From positions 1,240,001 through 1,304,000 of the forward strand of contig NZ_CP104398.1 in NCBI RefSeq assembly GCF_025311495.1: DNA of 64,000 bases, read 5' to 3'. Numbering within the stretch: the first letter of the stretch is position 1; each line of letters begins with the position of its first letter. Source of the stretch: Limosilactobacillus oris. GTDB taxonomy: Bacteria; Bacillota; Bacilli; Lactobacillales; Lactobacillaceae. Made by a program: the position numbers and the translations under genes. Under the pieces are notes generated by a model that made no database searches, was not told the origin of the DNA, and saw nothing but the letters and a program-made list of their open reading frames with translations. Shown piece by piece: positions 50,139 to 57,638 of the stretch.

Positions 50139-50849
50139 ATGGCGAAAGAATTTCTATTAATGAGCCAGTCAGCGGAACTCGTAGACCAACTGACGGCCAC
50201 CTGCAAGAAGGCCCGCTGGCAGCTCACCCAAATCACTACCCCGACTGGCCTCGTGGTCGCCCTGGAGCAACGCCCGGTCACCGGTATTTGGTGGGACCTC
50301 AGTCATGTCAGCCTCGATACGACGATTGCCACCATGACCTTAGTTCGGCACCAGCTCACCGGCCCGATTATAATTCTGGCCCCCGAAGTTACAGACCGGA
50401 TCCAGCGGAAACTCTTCCACGCGCAGGTCGATGACGTCCTTGCCCTGCCGGTTGATGAACGCAGCTTTCGGGCGCGGGTAGAGCAGCGACTGTGGCTTTA
50501 CCGCCACGTCCAGTTTGCGAAACCAGCACCAGCCGAGGCGCCAGAAGAGAATGCGGTAATTGCCGCCAACGACTGGACGATCGACCAGGCTAACTACACG
50601 GTTAAGAAGGCCGGGCAGCCGGTCGAACTAACGCCCAAGGAGTTTCAACTGCTCTCATACTTAATCAACCACCACAACCAGGTCCTCAGCCGGGAACAGT
50701 TAGTGTCCGGTGTCTGGGGGTACGATCTCCTGGCGAGTTCACGGATCGTCGACATCCACATCAGTCACCTGCGTGATAAGCTGGAGGACGACCCCCACAA
50801 GCCCGCTCACCTGCTGACTGTGCGGGGCTTTGGCTATAAGTTTGTATAA
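50139..50849 (+). CDS. PhoP/PhoB-like response regulator with an atypical receiver
   Basis: 236 aa. The C-terminal OmpR-type DNA-binding domain is fully conserved (VELTPKEFQLLSYLI, VLSREQLVSGVWGYD, RIVDIHISHLRDKLE, VRGFGYKF). The receiver keeps an Asp at the phosphorylation position (WWDLS, D53) but the acidic pair of strand 1 is lost (EFLLMSQS), the conserved Thr is Ala81 and the conserved Lys is Leu103. Normal phosphorelay control is therefore doubtful. No histidine kinase gene follows. It is divergent from pst, over the Pho boxes, so it is the likely regulator of pst. Confidence 0.85.
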   Translation: MAKEFLLMSQSAELVDQLTATCKKARWQLTQITTPTGLVVALEQRPVTGIWWDLSHVSLDTTIATMTLVRHQLTGPIIILAPEVTDRIQRKLFHAQVDDVLALPVDERSFRARVEQRLWLYRHVQFAKPAPAEAPEENAVIAANDWTIDQANYTVKKAGQPVELTPKEFQLLSYLINHHNQVLSREQLVSGVWGYDLLASSRIVDIHISHLRDKLEDDPHKPAHLLTVRGFGYKFV

Positions 50850-50857
50850 GAAAGAAA

Positions 50858-50950
50858 CCGCCTTGATTAGTTAGGCATAATCAGGGCGGCTGAGGCTGGG
50901 AATTAACCCAGTCTCTTTGCTGTTTTAAAGATAAAAATGCTTCAGCGCAG
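50858..50950 (+). repeat. Hairpin plus module B of the dispersed repeat
   Basis: CCGCCTTGATTA pairs with TAATCAGGGCGG (50858-50889). Immediately after, 50892-50950 matches 4608-4666 closely (GAGGCTGGGAATTAAC ... GATAAAAATGCTTCAGC). Confidence 0.65.
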
Positions 50951-50963
50951 CTGGATTAAAAAT

Positions 50964-51014
50964 AAAATGCAGACTTACTTTGGTTAATCCCAGAGCGAGT
51001 CTGCATTTTTAATT
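50964..51014. terminator. Bidirectional terminator at the end of higBA
   Basis: AAAATGCAGACT (50964-50975) pairs exactly with AGTCTGCATTTT (50998-51009), followed by T on both strands. Confidence 0.88.
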
Positions 51015-51028
51015 AACATCATTATATT

Positions 51029-51364
51029 TTAAGCAGTAACCCAATTATATTTTTTAAGGAAGATTGGCGAAGTTTTTTCACTATTGCTAAGTTTTCCTTC
51101 TCTTTTGGCCTCTGCTAATTTATAGTTGGAATCCAGTGAAAGTAATAACTGGCTGGAAATCCCCATCACTTTTTCGATTCGAAGAGCAAGAACCTCAGTT
51201 AAAAAGCGTTTGCGGTTAAGAATATCAGAAACGTTTTTCTGGGTAACACCGATACGTGCAGCCAAATCGGCTTGTGTAATGTCATAATGATTCATCACTT
51301 CTTTTAATAAATCGGCAGCCGAACTAGTATGATACTGTCTAATTTTATTTTCACGATGCAGCAT
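51029..51364 (-). CDS. HigA-type antitoxin (XRE family)
   Basis: 111 aa. The HTH is YDITQADLAARIGVTQKNVS with LNRKRFLTEVLALRIEKVMG, the HigA/VapI signature. The gene is second in the pair, overlapping nothing, and its ATG at 51364 follows AAGGAGCTGATTGTT within the tail of the toxin gene. It should bind and neutralise HigB and repress the operon. Confidence 0.88.
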   Translation of the reverse strand: MLHRENKIRQYHTSSAADLLKEVMNHYDITQADLAARIGVTQKNVSDILNRKRFLTEVLALRIEKVMGISSQLLLSLDSNYKLAEAKREGKLSNSEKTSPIFLKKYNWVTA

Positions 51365-51377
51365 AACAATCAGCTCC

Positions 51378-51701
51378 TTAATGATAATCTTCAATGCTGG
51401 TTATCTGAATAGTTACAATCTGTTCCCTTTTTGTTGATAATTCATCGTTCTTATCGTAGCCTTCAAATACCATCCGATAGTTGCCGCTAATATCAACCGC
51501 AAACTTGCCAGATAGTTCTCCTTTTAGTGGATGACATCGGGGCGGTGGATCTGATGGTATATGAGCAAGTGTCTGGGCCGCATCGAATTCGTCTAGACGT
51601 GCTTGAATTCGTCGCGCCCTAGATTTTCCATAATGTTTCAAAAGCAATTTTGGATCATTCAGAATCTTTGTTAATTTTTTAGTTTCCGCAAAGTATTCCA
51701 T
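51378..51701 (-). CDS. HigB-type toxin (RelE superfamily)
   Basis: 107 aa. Strings ARRIQARLDEFDAAQTL and CHPLKGELSGKFAVDISGNY, then RMVFEG, are typical of HigB/RelE-like ribosome-dependent mRNA endonucleases. ATG 51701 is chosen: GGGGTG lies seven bases upstream, and the GTG at 51710 is part of that site. Toxin-first order is the norm for HigBA. The pair is more A+T-rich than its neighbours, which suggests transfer. Confidence 0.88.
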   Translation of the reverse strand: MEYFAETKKLTKILNDPKLLLKHYGKSRARRIQARLDEFDAAQTLAHIPSDPPPRCHPLKGELSGKFAVDISGNYRMVFEGYDKNDELSTKREQIVTIQITSIEDYH

Positions 51702-51846
51702 TGTGGACACCCCATTATCATTATACCGATTTGGTATTAAAATAACAAGAATAACACCTCACTTTTAGCAGCCCCAGTTGCTTTTGCTTCCGAACTAACT
51801 AGCAATCAGTTAAACTATAACTGAATAATCACAAAGGGAGGAATTC

Positions 51847-52491
51847 ATGATGAGTAAAGTATTTGTTGCCGGTGGTTCCGGCCGGGTCGCAACCGAATTG
51901 ATTAAGGACCTCGTTGCTGATGGACACCAAGTCATCGCGGGGGCCCGCCACCCCGAGAAGATTGTGGAAATGGACGGCGTAACGCCCGTCACCCTCGACC
52001 TTCGCGGTGACGTTGCCAAAATTGCTAGCCTGATGGCTGGTGCTGACGCTGTCTACTTTGTTGCCGGTTCCCGGGGCAAGGACCTCCTGCAAACCGACGC
52101 GATGGGTGCTGTTAAGACCATGCAAGCTGCCGAACGGGCGGGAATCAAACGCTACATTATGCTCAGCTCAATGTACGCCCTCCAACCAGAAAAGTGGGCT
52201 GACTACCCTGCCCTCGCAGCGATCACCGACTACAACATCGCCAAATTCTTCGCTGACAACTACCTGATCCACAACACCGACCTGGACTACACGATCGTTC
52301 AGCCGGCGACCCTGACCGAGGAAGCGGCCACGGGCAAGGTAACCTTTGGCGAAGGTGACGACACTACCAACCCGATCCCAGACGTTGCCCAGGTGCTCGC
52401 CACGGTACTGGCAAATGGCAACACTATCGGTAAGGTCATCCTGATGCGGACTGGTGATACGCCAATTGATACAGCGGTCAAGGAAGTTTAA
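51847..52491 (+). CDS. NAD(P)H-binding oxidoreductase (atypical SDR)
   Basis: 214 aa. VFVAGGSGRVATELIKDLV is the dinucleotide site; YIMLSSMYAL and DLDYTIVQPATLTEEAATG follow. It is the same general family as the gene at 40918 (about 215 aa) but a different member. Substrate unknown. ATG 51847 follows AAAGGGAGGAATTC. It is monocistronic. Confidence 0.82.
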   Translation: MMSKVFVAGGSGRVATELIKDLVADGHQVIAGARHPEKIVEMDGVTPVTLDLRGDVAKIASLMAGADAVYFVAGSRGKDLLQTDAMGAVKTMQAAERAGIKRYIMLSSMYALQPEKWADYPALAAITDYNIAKFFADNYLIHNTDLDYTIVQPATLTEEAATGKVTFGEGDDTTNPIPDVAQVLATVLANGNTIGKVILMRTGDTPIDTAVKEV

Positions 52492-52544
52492 CCCGTAACC
52501 GGGCCTTGATTGTCGGTCATCCCGGTGCTAAACTACAAACGATA

Positions 52545-52660
52545 TCAAATGTGATGGTGTTTGCAATGAACCACTGGCATAAACCAGTTGATGACACCTG
52601 TCTCTGTAGGGGGACAGGTGCGCGTCCCTTACAGTAACTGCTGTGAGGGACGTTTTTTTG
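52545..52660 (+). promoter_or_regulatory. Fluoride (crcB) riboswitch and terminator
   Basis: GTGATGGTGTTTGC...AACCACTGG...CCAGTTGATGACACCTGTCTC (52551-52606) matches the fluoride aptamer order: GATGG, a short stem, CTGATGA-like pairing segment, ACACC. Downstream, ACCTGTC can pair with GACAGGT, and GTCCCTTACAG / CTGTGAGGGAC plus TTTTTTT forms a terminator (52624-52659). It controls the two FluC genes. Confidence 0.88.
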
Positions 52661-52689
52661 TGGCCACGATCCAGAATGGAGAATTGAAG

Positions 52690-53055
52690 ATGAAGATAAG
52701 AAAAGTCATTATCGTGGGGCTGTTTGCCTTCGGGGGCGGAATGCTCCGTTACCTTGTCAATAGCAGTTGGGGCGTGGTGGGCATCCTGGGCTGCAACCTA
52801 ATTGGCTCTTTTTTGCTGGCCCTGCTCACTTACACCGTCATCGAGCGGAAACTCGTGGCCGCCTGGCTTTCCCTGGGGCTCGGGACCGGGCTAATCGGTG
52901 CCCTGACGACCTTCTCGACCTTTGCCGCTACCACCATCCAGCTCTGGCAGTCCCATCCCCTTGCCGCGGGTCTATACTTCATTGCCAGCAGTTGCGGTGG
53001 CCTAGCAATGGCTCTGCTCGGCGCCTGGCTGGGCCGTCGATTAGGGAGGGACTAA
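52690..53055 (+). CDS. crcB: Fluoride channel subunit FluC/CrcB (1)
   Basis: 121 aa, four helices. The family strings GGMLRYLV, NLIGSFLLALL and GALTTFSTFAA are in place. FluC channels export fluoride passively across the membrane. In Gram-positive bacteria two different subunits form an antiparallel heterodimer, and the partner follows immediately. ATG 52690 follows GGAGAATTGAAG. Confidence 0.93.
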   Translation: MKIRKVIIVGLFAFGGGMLRYLVNSSWGVVGILGCNLIGSFLLALLTYTVIERKLVAAWLSLGLGTGLIGALTTFSTFAATTIQLWQSHPLAAGLYFIASSCGGLAMALLGAWLGRRLGRD

Positions 53056-53056
53056 G

Positions 53057-53398
53057 ATGGTATTAACAAGTACGGGTGCCGCCATTGGTGCCATTTTACG
53101 CTACCTACTGACCCTGGCTGGCAAAAAGCTCCCCTGGAACTGGCCCCTTACCACCCTGATGATTAATTTAACGGGCGCTTTCTCGCTTGGTTTGGCGACG
53201 CATTACCTCGCTAGTAATAGTTTACTAATGGCCTTCCTCGGGCCCGGAGTTTTAGGCGGGTACACCACTTTTTCAACCTACAATGTCGAATTAGTGACCC
53301 TGATTCATAGTCACCGCTGGTGGGCCGCGGCTAGCTACGCCGTACTCTCGCTCGCCGGTGGCCTCCTGGCGGCCGCAGTCGGGATGGCACGCTGGTAA
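53057..53398 (+). CDS. crcB: Fluoride channel subunit FluC/CrcB (2)
   Basis: 113 aa, four helices; GAAIGAILRYLL, NLTGAFSLGLA and GGYTTFSTYN are the matching strings. It begins one base after the first subunit gene's stop codon. With it, this should form the heterodimeric fluoride channel. Its stop codon is two bases from the end of the convergent acetyltransferase gene. Confidence 0.93.
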   Translation: MVLTSTGAAIGAILRYLLTLAGKKLPWNWPLTTLMINLTGAFSLGLATHYLASNSLLMAFLGPGVLGGYTTFSTYNVELVTLIHSHRWWAAASYAVLSLAGGLLAAAVGMARW

Positions 53399-53400
53399 AC

Positions 53401-53889
53401 TTAATCAAAGCGCCGGCCCAAAATTTTGAGGTCCCGTTGCACACCATCTAATTCCGCGACCCGCGGCAGGCTGCCCCACTCCGTAAAAGCAAAGTGGTGG
53501 AAGAGCTTGAGGCTTGGCTGGTTGTGACCGAAGATATAGGCCACGATGGCGGTGATTCCCAACTGTGGCAACTGGTCAATGACGAATTGCAGGGCCCGGC
53601 TCCCCACTCCCTGGTGGCGGACCGCTTGGTCAATGTAGATACTGATCTCGGCCGTGTGTTCGTAGGCGGGACGGCCATAGAATGGTTCGAGGGCGACCCA
53701 GCCAATGATTTGGTCTCCCTGGGTCATTACCCACAGGGGGTGGGTGACCGTAAACGAGGCAAACCAGGCTTCACGGTCGGCCACGGTGACCGGCTCCAGG
53801 TCCGCGGTGGCCAGGCGGGATGGAATAATCTGGTTGTAAATTTCCACGATGCGGGGCAAGTCCGCGTGAACTGCTTTCCGAAATTCCAT
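53401..53889 (-). CDS. GNAT acetyltransferase (phosphinothricin acetyltransferase-like)
   Basis: 162 aa. The acetyl-CoA site is in AVRHQGVGSRALQFVID (RxxGxG/A), with EISIYID before it. The N-terminus RIVEIYNQIIPSR is the YncA/Pat-like group that acetylates small amines such as methionine derivatives or phosphinothricin. Substrate unknown here. It is monocistronic. Confidence 0.85.
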   Translation of the reverse strand: MEFRKAVHADLPRIVEIYNQIIPSRLATADLEPVTVADREAWFASFTVTHPLWVMTQGDQIIGWVALEPFYGRPAYEHTAEISIYIDQAVRHQGVGSRALQFVIDQLPQLGITAIVAYIFGHNQPSLKLFHHFAFTEWGSLPRVAELDGVQRDLKILGRRFD

Positions 53890-54056
53890 AATAAAACCTG
53901 CTTTCTAATCCTAATTACCTGCCATCATACCGCAAGTCGGGCTTACGATTTGAACGAATTCGCCCCCTTAAACTTTGGAAAAGTTTGCGGACCGGTACCC
54001 TTGCCAACGGCGGTAAATGATAGAATTAAAGAAAACGCTTACGGAGGTTTCGAATA

Positions 54057-54671
54057 ATGGAGATTGATGATAAACTGCACTCCGGTCAAATTTACGACCC
54101 GGAAGATCCGCAAATTCTTGCTAAGCAGACCAAGGCGATGATGCCGATGTACGAATACAATGCAACCCTACCGACCGAAACGGCCAAGCGGCAAGCATTG
54201 CTGACTAAGATGTTTGCCAAGGTCGGTGAGGGTTCCTACATCGAACCGCCCTTCCACGCCAACTGGGGCGGCCGGCACGTAGAATTGGGCGCCCATGTTT
54301 ACGCCAACTTCAACCTGACAATTGTCGACGACACCTACGTTTACATCGGCGACCACACAATGATGGGGCCCAACGTCACCCTCGCCTCAGCTGGGCACCC
54401 CATCCTGCCAGAACTGCGTGAACACGGCTACCAGTACAACCTGCCCATCCACATCGGTAAGAACTGCTGGCTCGGTGCCGGCGTCATCGTGGTTCCCGGG
54501 GTGACCATCGGCGATAACAGCGTCATTGGCGCCGGGGCCGTGGTCACCAAGGACATCCCCGCCAATGTGGTCGCCGTCGGTACTCCGGCCAGGGTCCTGC
54601 GCAAAATCGGCGACCACGACCGGAAATACTACCACGGCCAGCTGGAGATTGATCCGGAGTTGTTGAAATAG
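54057..54671 (+). CDS. Sugar O-acetyltransferase (maltose/galactoside acetyltransferase family)
   Basis: 204 aa. A left-handed beta-helix: hexapeptide repeats run from about residue 75 to 180 (ELGAHVYANFNLTIVDD, IGKNCWLGAGVIVVPG, GDNSVIGAGAVVTKDIP). The catalytic His is probably in LASAGHP. The family acetylates free sugars with acetyl-CoA. ATG 54057 follows GGAGGTTTCGAATA. Confidence 0.9.
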   Translation: MEIDDKLHSGQIYDPEDPQILAKQTKAMMPMYEYNATLPTETAKRQALLTKMFAKVGEGSYIEPPFHANWGGRHVELGAHVYANFNLTIVDDTYVYIGDHTMMGPNVTLASAGHPILPELREHGYQYNLPIHIGKNCWLGAGVIVVPGVTIGDNSVIGAGAVVTKDIPANVVAVGTPARVLRKIGDHDRKYYHGQLEIDPELLK

Positions 54672-54726
54672 GGAAATGGCAAGTTCAAGCCCCGGTACGT
54701 TCTTAGTAATTCTTGAATAGTTCAAA

Positions 54727-54765
54727 AAAAGCGTCTGGAATTGAGATTTTCAGACGCTTTTACCT
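54727..54765. terminator. Bidirectional terminator
   Basis: AAAAGCGTCTG (54727-54737) pairs exactly with CAGACGCTTTT (54751-54761). It serves the acetyltransferase gene and the convergent PanE-like gene. Confidence 0.9.
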
Positions 54766-54787
54766 ATCGTAATCAATACCACATCCA

Positions 54788-55762
54788 CTAAGCCTGCACT
54801 GACTGTTTGAACTGCCGCATAGTTTCCGCCAGATGAACTTCGTGGACGACGAATTCATGCGTCTTGCAGACATAGTCGTGCTCCCGGCCCAGTTTGGCAA
54901 TATAGCCGTTAATATAGTCAACCTCGGTTGGCCGCCCCTTGCTGAAATCTTGGTACATCGACGGGTAGTGGTACTTGTGAGCCTGGGAGATTGCGATTAC
55001 CGAGTCAGTTTCCTCTTGGCGGGACTCAATCAGGTAAATCCCGGCCCGTTCGCAAACATCGAACGCTTCGTCAAAAAGCTGGCGGGCCATTTCCTTCACG
55101 CCATCGTAAGCGATAAACTGCCCCATCTGGATTTCAAACATGGTACAGAGGGTATTGCAGACGGCGTTGAAAACGACCTTGGACATGCACATCCCTTTCC
55201 ACTCGTCAGCAAAAATGGGACCCAGGTCAGCCTGCGTAAAGTCAGCGAAGACCTGTTGGACAACAGCATCCGGCCGTTCGTTATTGTACCGGGCCATGTG
55301 CATCTGTTCGGAACCTTCCGCACCCATAAAATCAACGTCGCCGGGCGCATCCATCCGGGTCGCAATCATCGCGGTCCCACAGATAATGTGGTCAGCAGGG
55401 AAGTACTTAGCAATCTTTTCAAAGTGCCCCATCCCATTCATCGCTGAGAAAACGTACTGGTCCGAATGGAAGAGGCCAGCCTTGCTATCCCGCTCCAATT
55501 CCTCTGCCAGTTGCATTTGCTTCTTGAAGATAATCCAAACGTCCGGATGACCGTGATACTCTTCCGGCCGGTAAATATTGACGGGGATAATGTGGCGGTT
55601 TTGGTGGTCCCGGGCAATTGACACCCCGCCTTGTTCCTTAATCCGTTCGATATTAGGTTCCCAGGTTTCAATATAGTCAACGTCAATTCCGGCATTTTCC
55701 TGCATCATTGCTCCGTAGCGAACGCCCATTGCTCCTGCACCAATAATTCCATACTTCATCAT
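54788..55762 (-). CDS. Ketopantoate reductase-like 2-hydroxyacid dehydrogenase (PanE/D-HicDH type)
   Basis: 324 aa. The NAD(P) site is YGIIGAGAMGVRYG; a catalytic Lys lies in MCMSKVVFNAVCN, and the C-terminal domain has SMYQDFSKGRPTEVDYINGY. This is the ketopantoate reductase fold; in Lactococcus a PanE-like member works as a D-2-hydroxyacid dehydrogenase on branched-chain keto acids. No pantothenate genes are nearby and a T-box precedes it, which favours that catabolic role (inference). The start ATG 55762 follows AAAGGAGCGTGTTG. Confidence 0.85.
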   Translation of the reverse strand: MMKYGIIGAGAMGVRYGAMMQENAGIDVDYIETWEPNIERIKEQGGVSIARDHQNRHIIPVNIYRPEEYHGHPDVWIIFKKQMQLAEELERDSKAGLFHSDQYVFSAMNGMGHFEKIAKYFPADHIICGTAMIATRMDAPGDVDFMGAEGSEQMHMARYNNERPDAVVQQVFADFTQADLGPIFADEWKGMCMSKVVFNAVCNTLCTMFEIQMGQFIAYDGVKEMARQLFDEAFDVCERAGIYLIESRQEETDSVIAISQAHKYHYPSMYQDFSKGRPTEVDYINGYIAKLGREHDYVCKTHEFVVHEVHLAETMRQFKQSVQA

Positions 55763-55795
55763 CAACACGCTCCTTTATTGAATGTAATGCTCTAA

Positions 55796-56045
55796 CAAAA
55801 AAATCGCCCCTTATTCATCTCGAATAAAGGACGATTAGCTCGTGGTACCACCTAATTTCAATTCAGCTTCGCAACTGAATCCTCAACACGTACGGCAAAT
55901 GACTGCGATACGCTGCACGGTAATGGGTGCTACCAGGCTACCTCAAGAAGTAGCTGCTTAAATAATAATCTTTCGTTGAATAGTCATCGCACCTTCTCAC
56001 CACCAGCGCTCTCTGTGACACCGCTAAACAACTACTACATTACTA
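55796..56045 (-). promoter_or_regulatory. T-box leader of the PanE-like gene
   Basis: Read on the minus strand: stem I base GTAGTTGTTTA pairs over eleven bases with TAAGCAGCTAC; the T-box core TAGGTGGTACCACG lies at 55854-55841; the terminator ATCGTCCTTTATTC / GAATAAGGGGCGAT (55835-55803) plus a run of seven T follows. The specifier codon could not be fixed by eye: the segment after the upper stem reads TATTCAACGAAAG, leaving TTC, ATT or ACG possible. Confidence 0.88.
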
Positions 56046-56116
56046 CCAGTATTTTTTGCTAGATTTAATTGTTGAGAGTATTTTAATTAAAAACAAATTA
56101 TATTTCAAGATTTTTA

Positions 56117-56752
56117 TTGGATTTTTTTAATTTGGCAGATTGCAATACTTGTGGCAAACACTCCATTCTTGTAGAAAAAGAGATACCATCGCACAATAAA
56201 AACACAAGGCTCCAATCAATTGATAAACAAAACAATAATGTAATACTATCGCAAAAATTCATCTATCCAGTAGATAATACAATCTCACTGGTCCCGCCTG
56301 CTAGTAATAGTATGCCGGAAGATGTTCGAAGTATGTACAACGAGGCTGCTAGCGTCTTTGAGTTATCTCCTCGATCATCGGCAGCCCTTATTAGGCTTAC
56401 TCTTGAAACACTACTAAAAAAGCATCTAATAAATGATGGAAAAAAACACAACCTAAATACCATGATAGGTATGTCAAATATGGAACAGCCAGAATTAGTA
56501 ACAGAATTCATGGACATGATTAGAAAAGAAGGTAATGAAGAAGTCCATCCAGAATACGAAAAACTAGAACATGAATGGGGAAATATCACAAAGGATACCA
56601 ACAAAGATCAAGTATTATACATGTTCAAATATATTAATTCTATTTGCGATCTATTGGGTCTTGTAACTAAGATGCACAATGACTATAAAGCTTTACCGGA
56701 GAGCCAAAAACAGGCTATTCATAAAAGAAATGCAAAATACAACACCAAATAA
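56117..56752 (+). CDS. DUF4145 protein, probably missing its N-terminus
   Basis: 211 aa from TTG 56117. The DUF4145 core is clear (MPEDVRSMYNEAASVFELSP, then RSSAALIRLTLETLLKKHL, and RKEGNEEVHPE). Family members normally begin with about 50 residues holding a first CxxC pair; here only the second, CNTCGK, is present and in-frame sequence upstream is unrelated and stops at 56084. So the gene is truncated at the left edge of the A+T-rich segment. DUF4145 occurs often in or next to restriction and defence genes. No ribosome site precedes the TTG; it may be a relic. Confidence 0.7.
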   Translation: MDFFNLADCNTCGKHSILVEKEIPSHNKNTRLQSIDKQNNNVILSQKFIYPVDNTISLVPPASNSMPEDVRSMYNEAASVFELSPRSSAALIRLTLETLLKKHLINDGKKHNLNTMIGMSNMEQPELVTEFMDMIRKEGNEEVHPEYEKLEHEWGNITKDTNKDQVLYMFKYINSICDLLGLVTKMHNDYKALPESQKQAIHKRNAKYNTK

Positions 56753-56957
56753 GAATCGAAAAGCATGGGAAGTGTTAAACGACTTAACTGTTGTATCATT
56801 TGTCATGAAATTATATGTACTAATAACTAAAGTATTTCATTTAATTAGAATAATGAAGTTAATGGATAAATCTCTCACACAAACAGGTGTTCTCAACCTG
56901 CCAAAGATACTAAAATTTTAACTAGTGAGACTGTAACTTTTATTAAGGAGGAACCCT
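56753..56957 (+). other. Gap with possible remains of a small zinc-ribbon protein
   Basis: About 200 bases. One frame from ATG 56765 reads MGSVKRLNCCIICHEIICTNN then stops after TNN; two Cys pairs (CCxxC, then C) recall a zinc ribbon, but further stops follow. It ends in the AAGGAGG site of the TIR-like gene. I see no intact gene. Confidence 0.25.
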
Positions 56958-57638
56958 ATGGGAAGAAAAGTCTTCGTATCTTACAAATATAAAGATAATC
57001 GCGTTGCTCCTCTGAACGGATATCATAAACATACTGTTCGAGACTACGTCGACTACTTGCAAGATCATAAATACAGTGGTGATGACTATAATAAGGCAGA
57101 AAATGATAATGAAAATCTTAGCGACTTCAAAAAAGATACAATTAAGTCAAAATTACGAGATAAAATTTGGGATTCTTCAATCACCTTGGTATTGATCTCT
57201 CCTGGTATGCGCGTGGAATGGCAAAAAGAAGAAGATCAGTGGATGCCATGGGAAGTAGCGTACTCACTAAGAACAGAGACAAGACACCACACTAGAAGTT
57301 TACCTAATGGTATGATTGCTGTTGTTCTGCCAGATTTATTTGAAAGTTATGACTACTTTGACTCTCAAGAAACATTAATCGATGATCAAGGAAATGTCCA
57401 CGATATTGAATCAATTAAAACAGGAAATACATTTAAGATTATTCGAGAAAACATGTTCAACCAAAAAGATCCTGTTACCGACACTATACAGGGACAAACT
57501 ATTTACTATGGGGAAAGCTCATACATTATTACTGTCAGATGGGCCGATTTCATAGATGATGTAGATACATATTTTGATCGCGCCATGAATCTTAAGGAAA
57601 ATAGAATTGATGAATACGAATTACAAAAACAACCATAA
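56958..57638 (+). CDS. TIR-like domain protein
   Basis: 226 aa. A TIR-type N-terminal domain: first strand and box KVFVSYKYKDNRV (4-16), a strand ITLVLISPGM (75-84), and WMPWEVAYSL with a Glu (about E99) at the place of the catalytic Glu that cleaves NAD+ in TIR enzymes of defence systems such as Thoeris ThsB. The C-terminal half (about 140-226) is acidic and unassigned. A TIR of this kind would make a nucleotide signal or deplete NAD+. It overlaps the next gene by 29 bases and follows AAGGAGGAACCCT. Very A+T-rich compared with the backbone. Confidence 0.8.
   Translation: MGRKVFVSYKYKDNRVAPLNGYHKHTVRDYVDYLQDHKYSGDDYNKAENDNENLSDFKKDTIKSKLRDKIWDSSITLVLISPGMRVEWQKEEDQWMPWEVAYSLRTETRHHTRSLPNGMIAVVLPDLFESYDYFDSQETLIDDQGNVHDIESIKTGNTFKIIRENMFNQKDPVTDTIQGQTIYYGESSYIITVRWADFIDDVDTYFDRAMNLKENRIDEYELQKQP

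Noticed and set aside
56679-56921. 80-aa plus-strand frame behind DUF4145
   Set aside because: No ribosome site, starts inside the DUF4145 gene, low-complexity hydrophobic composition.
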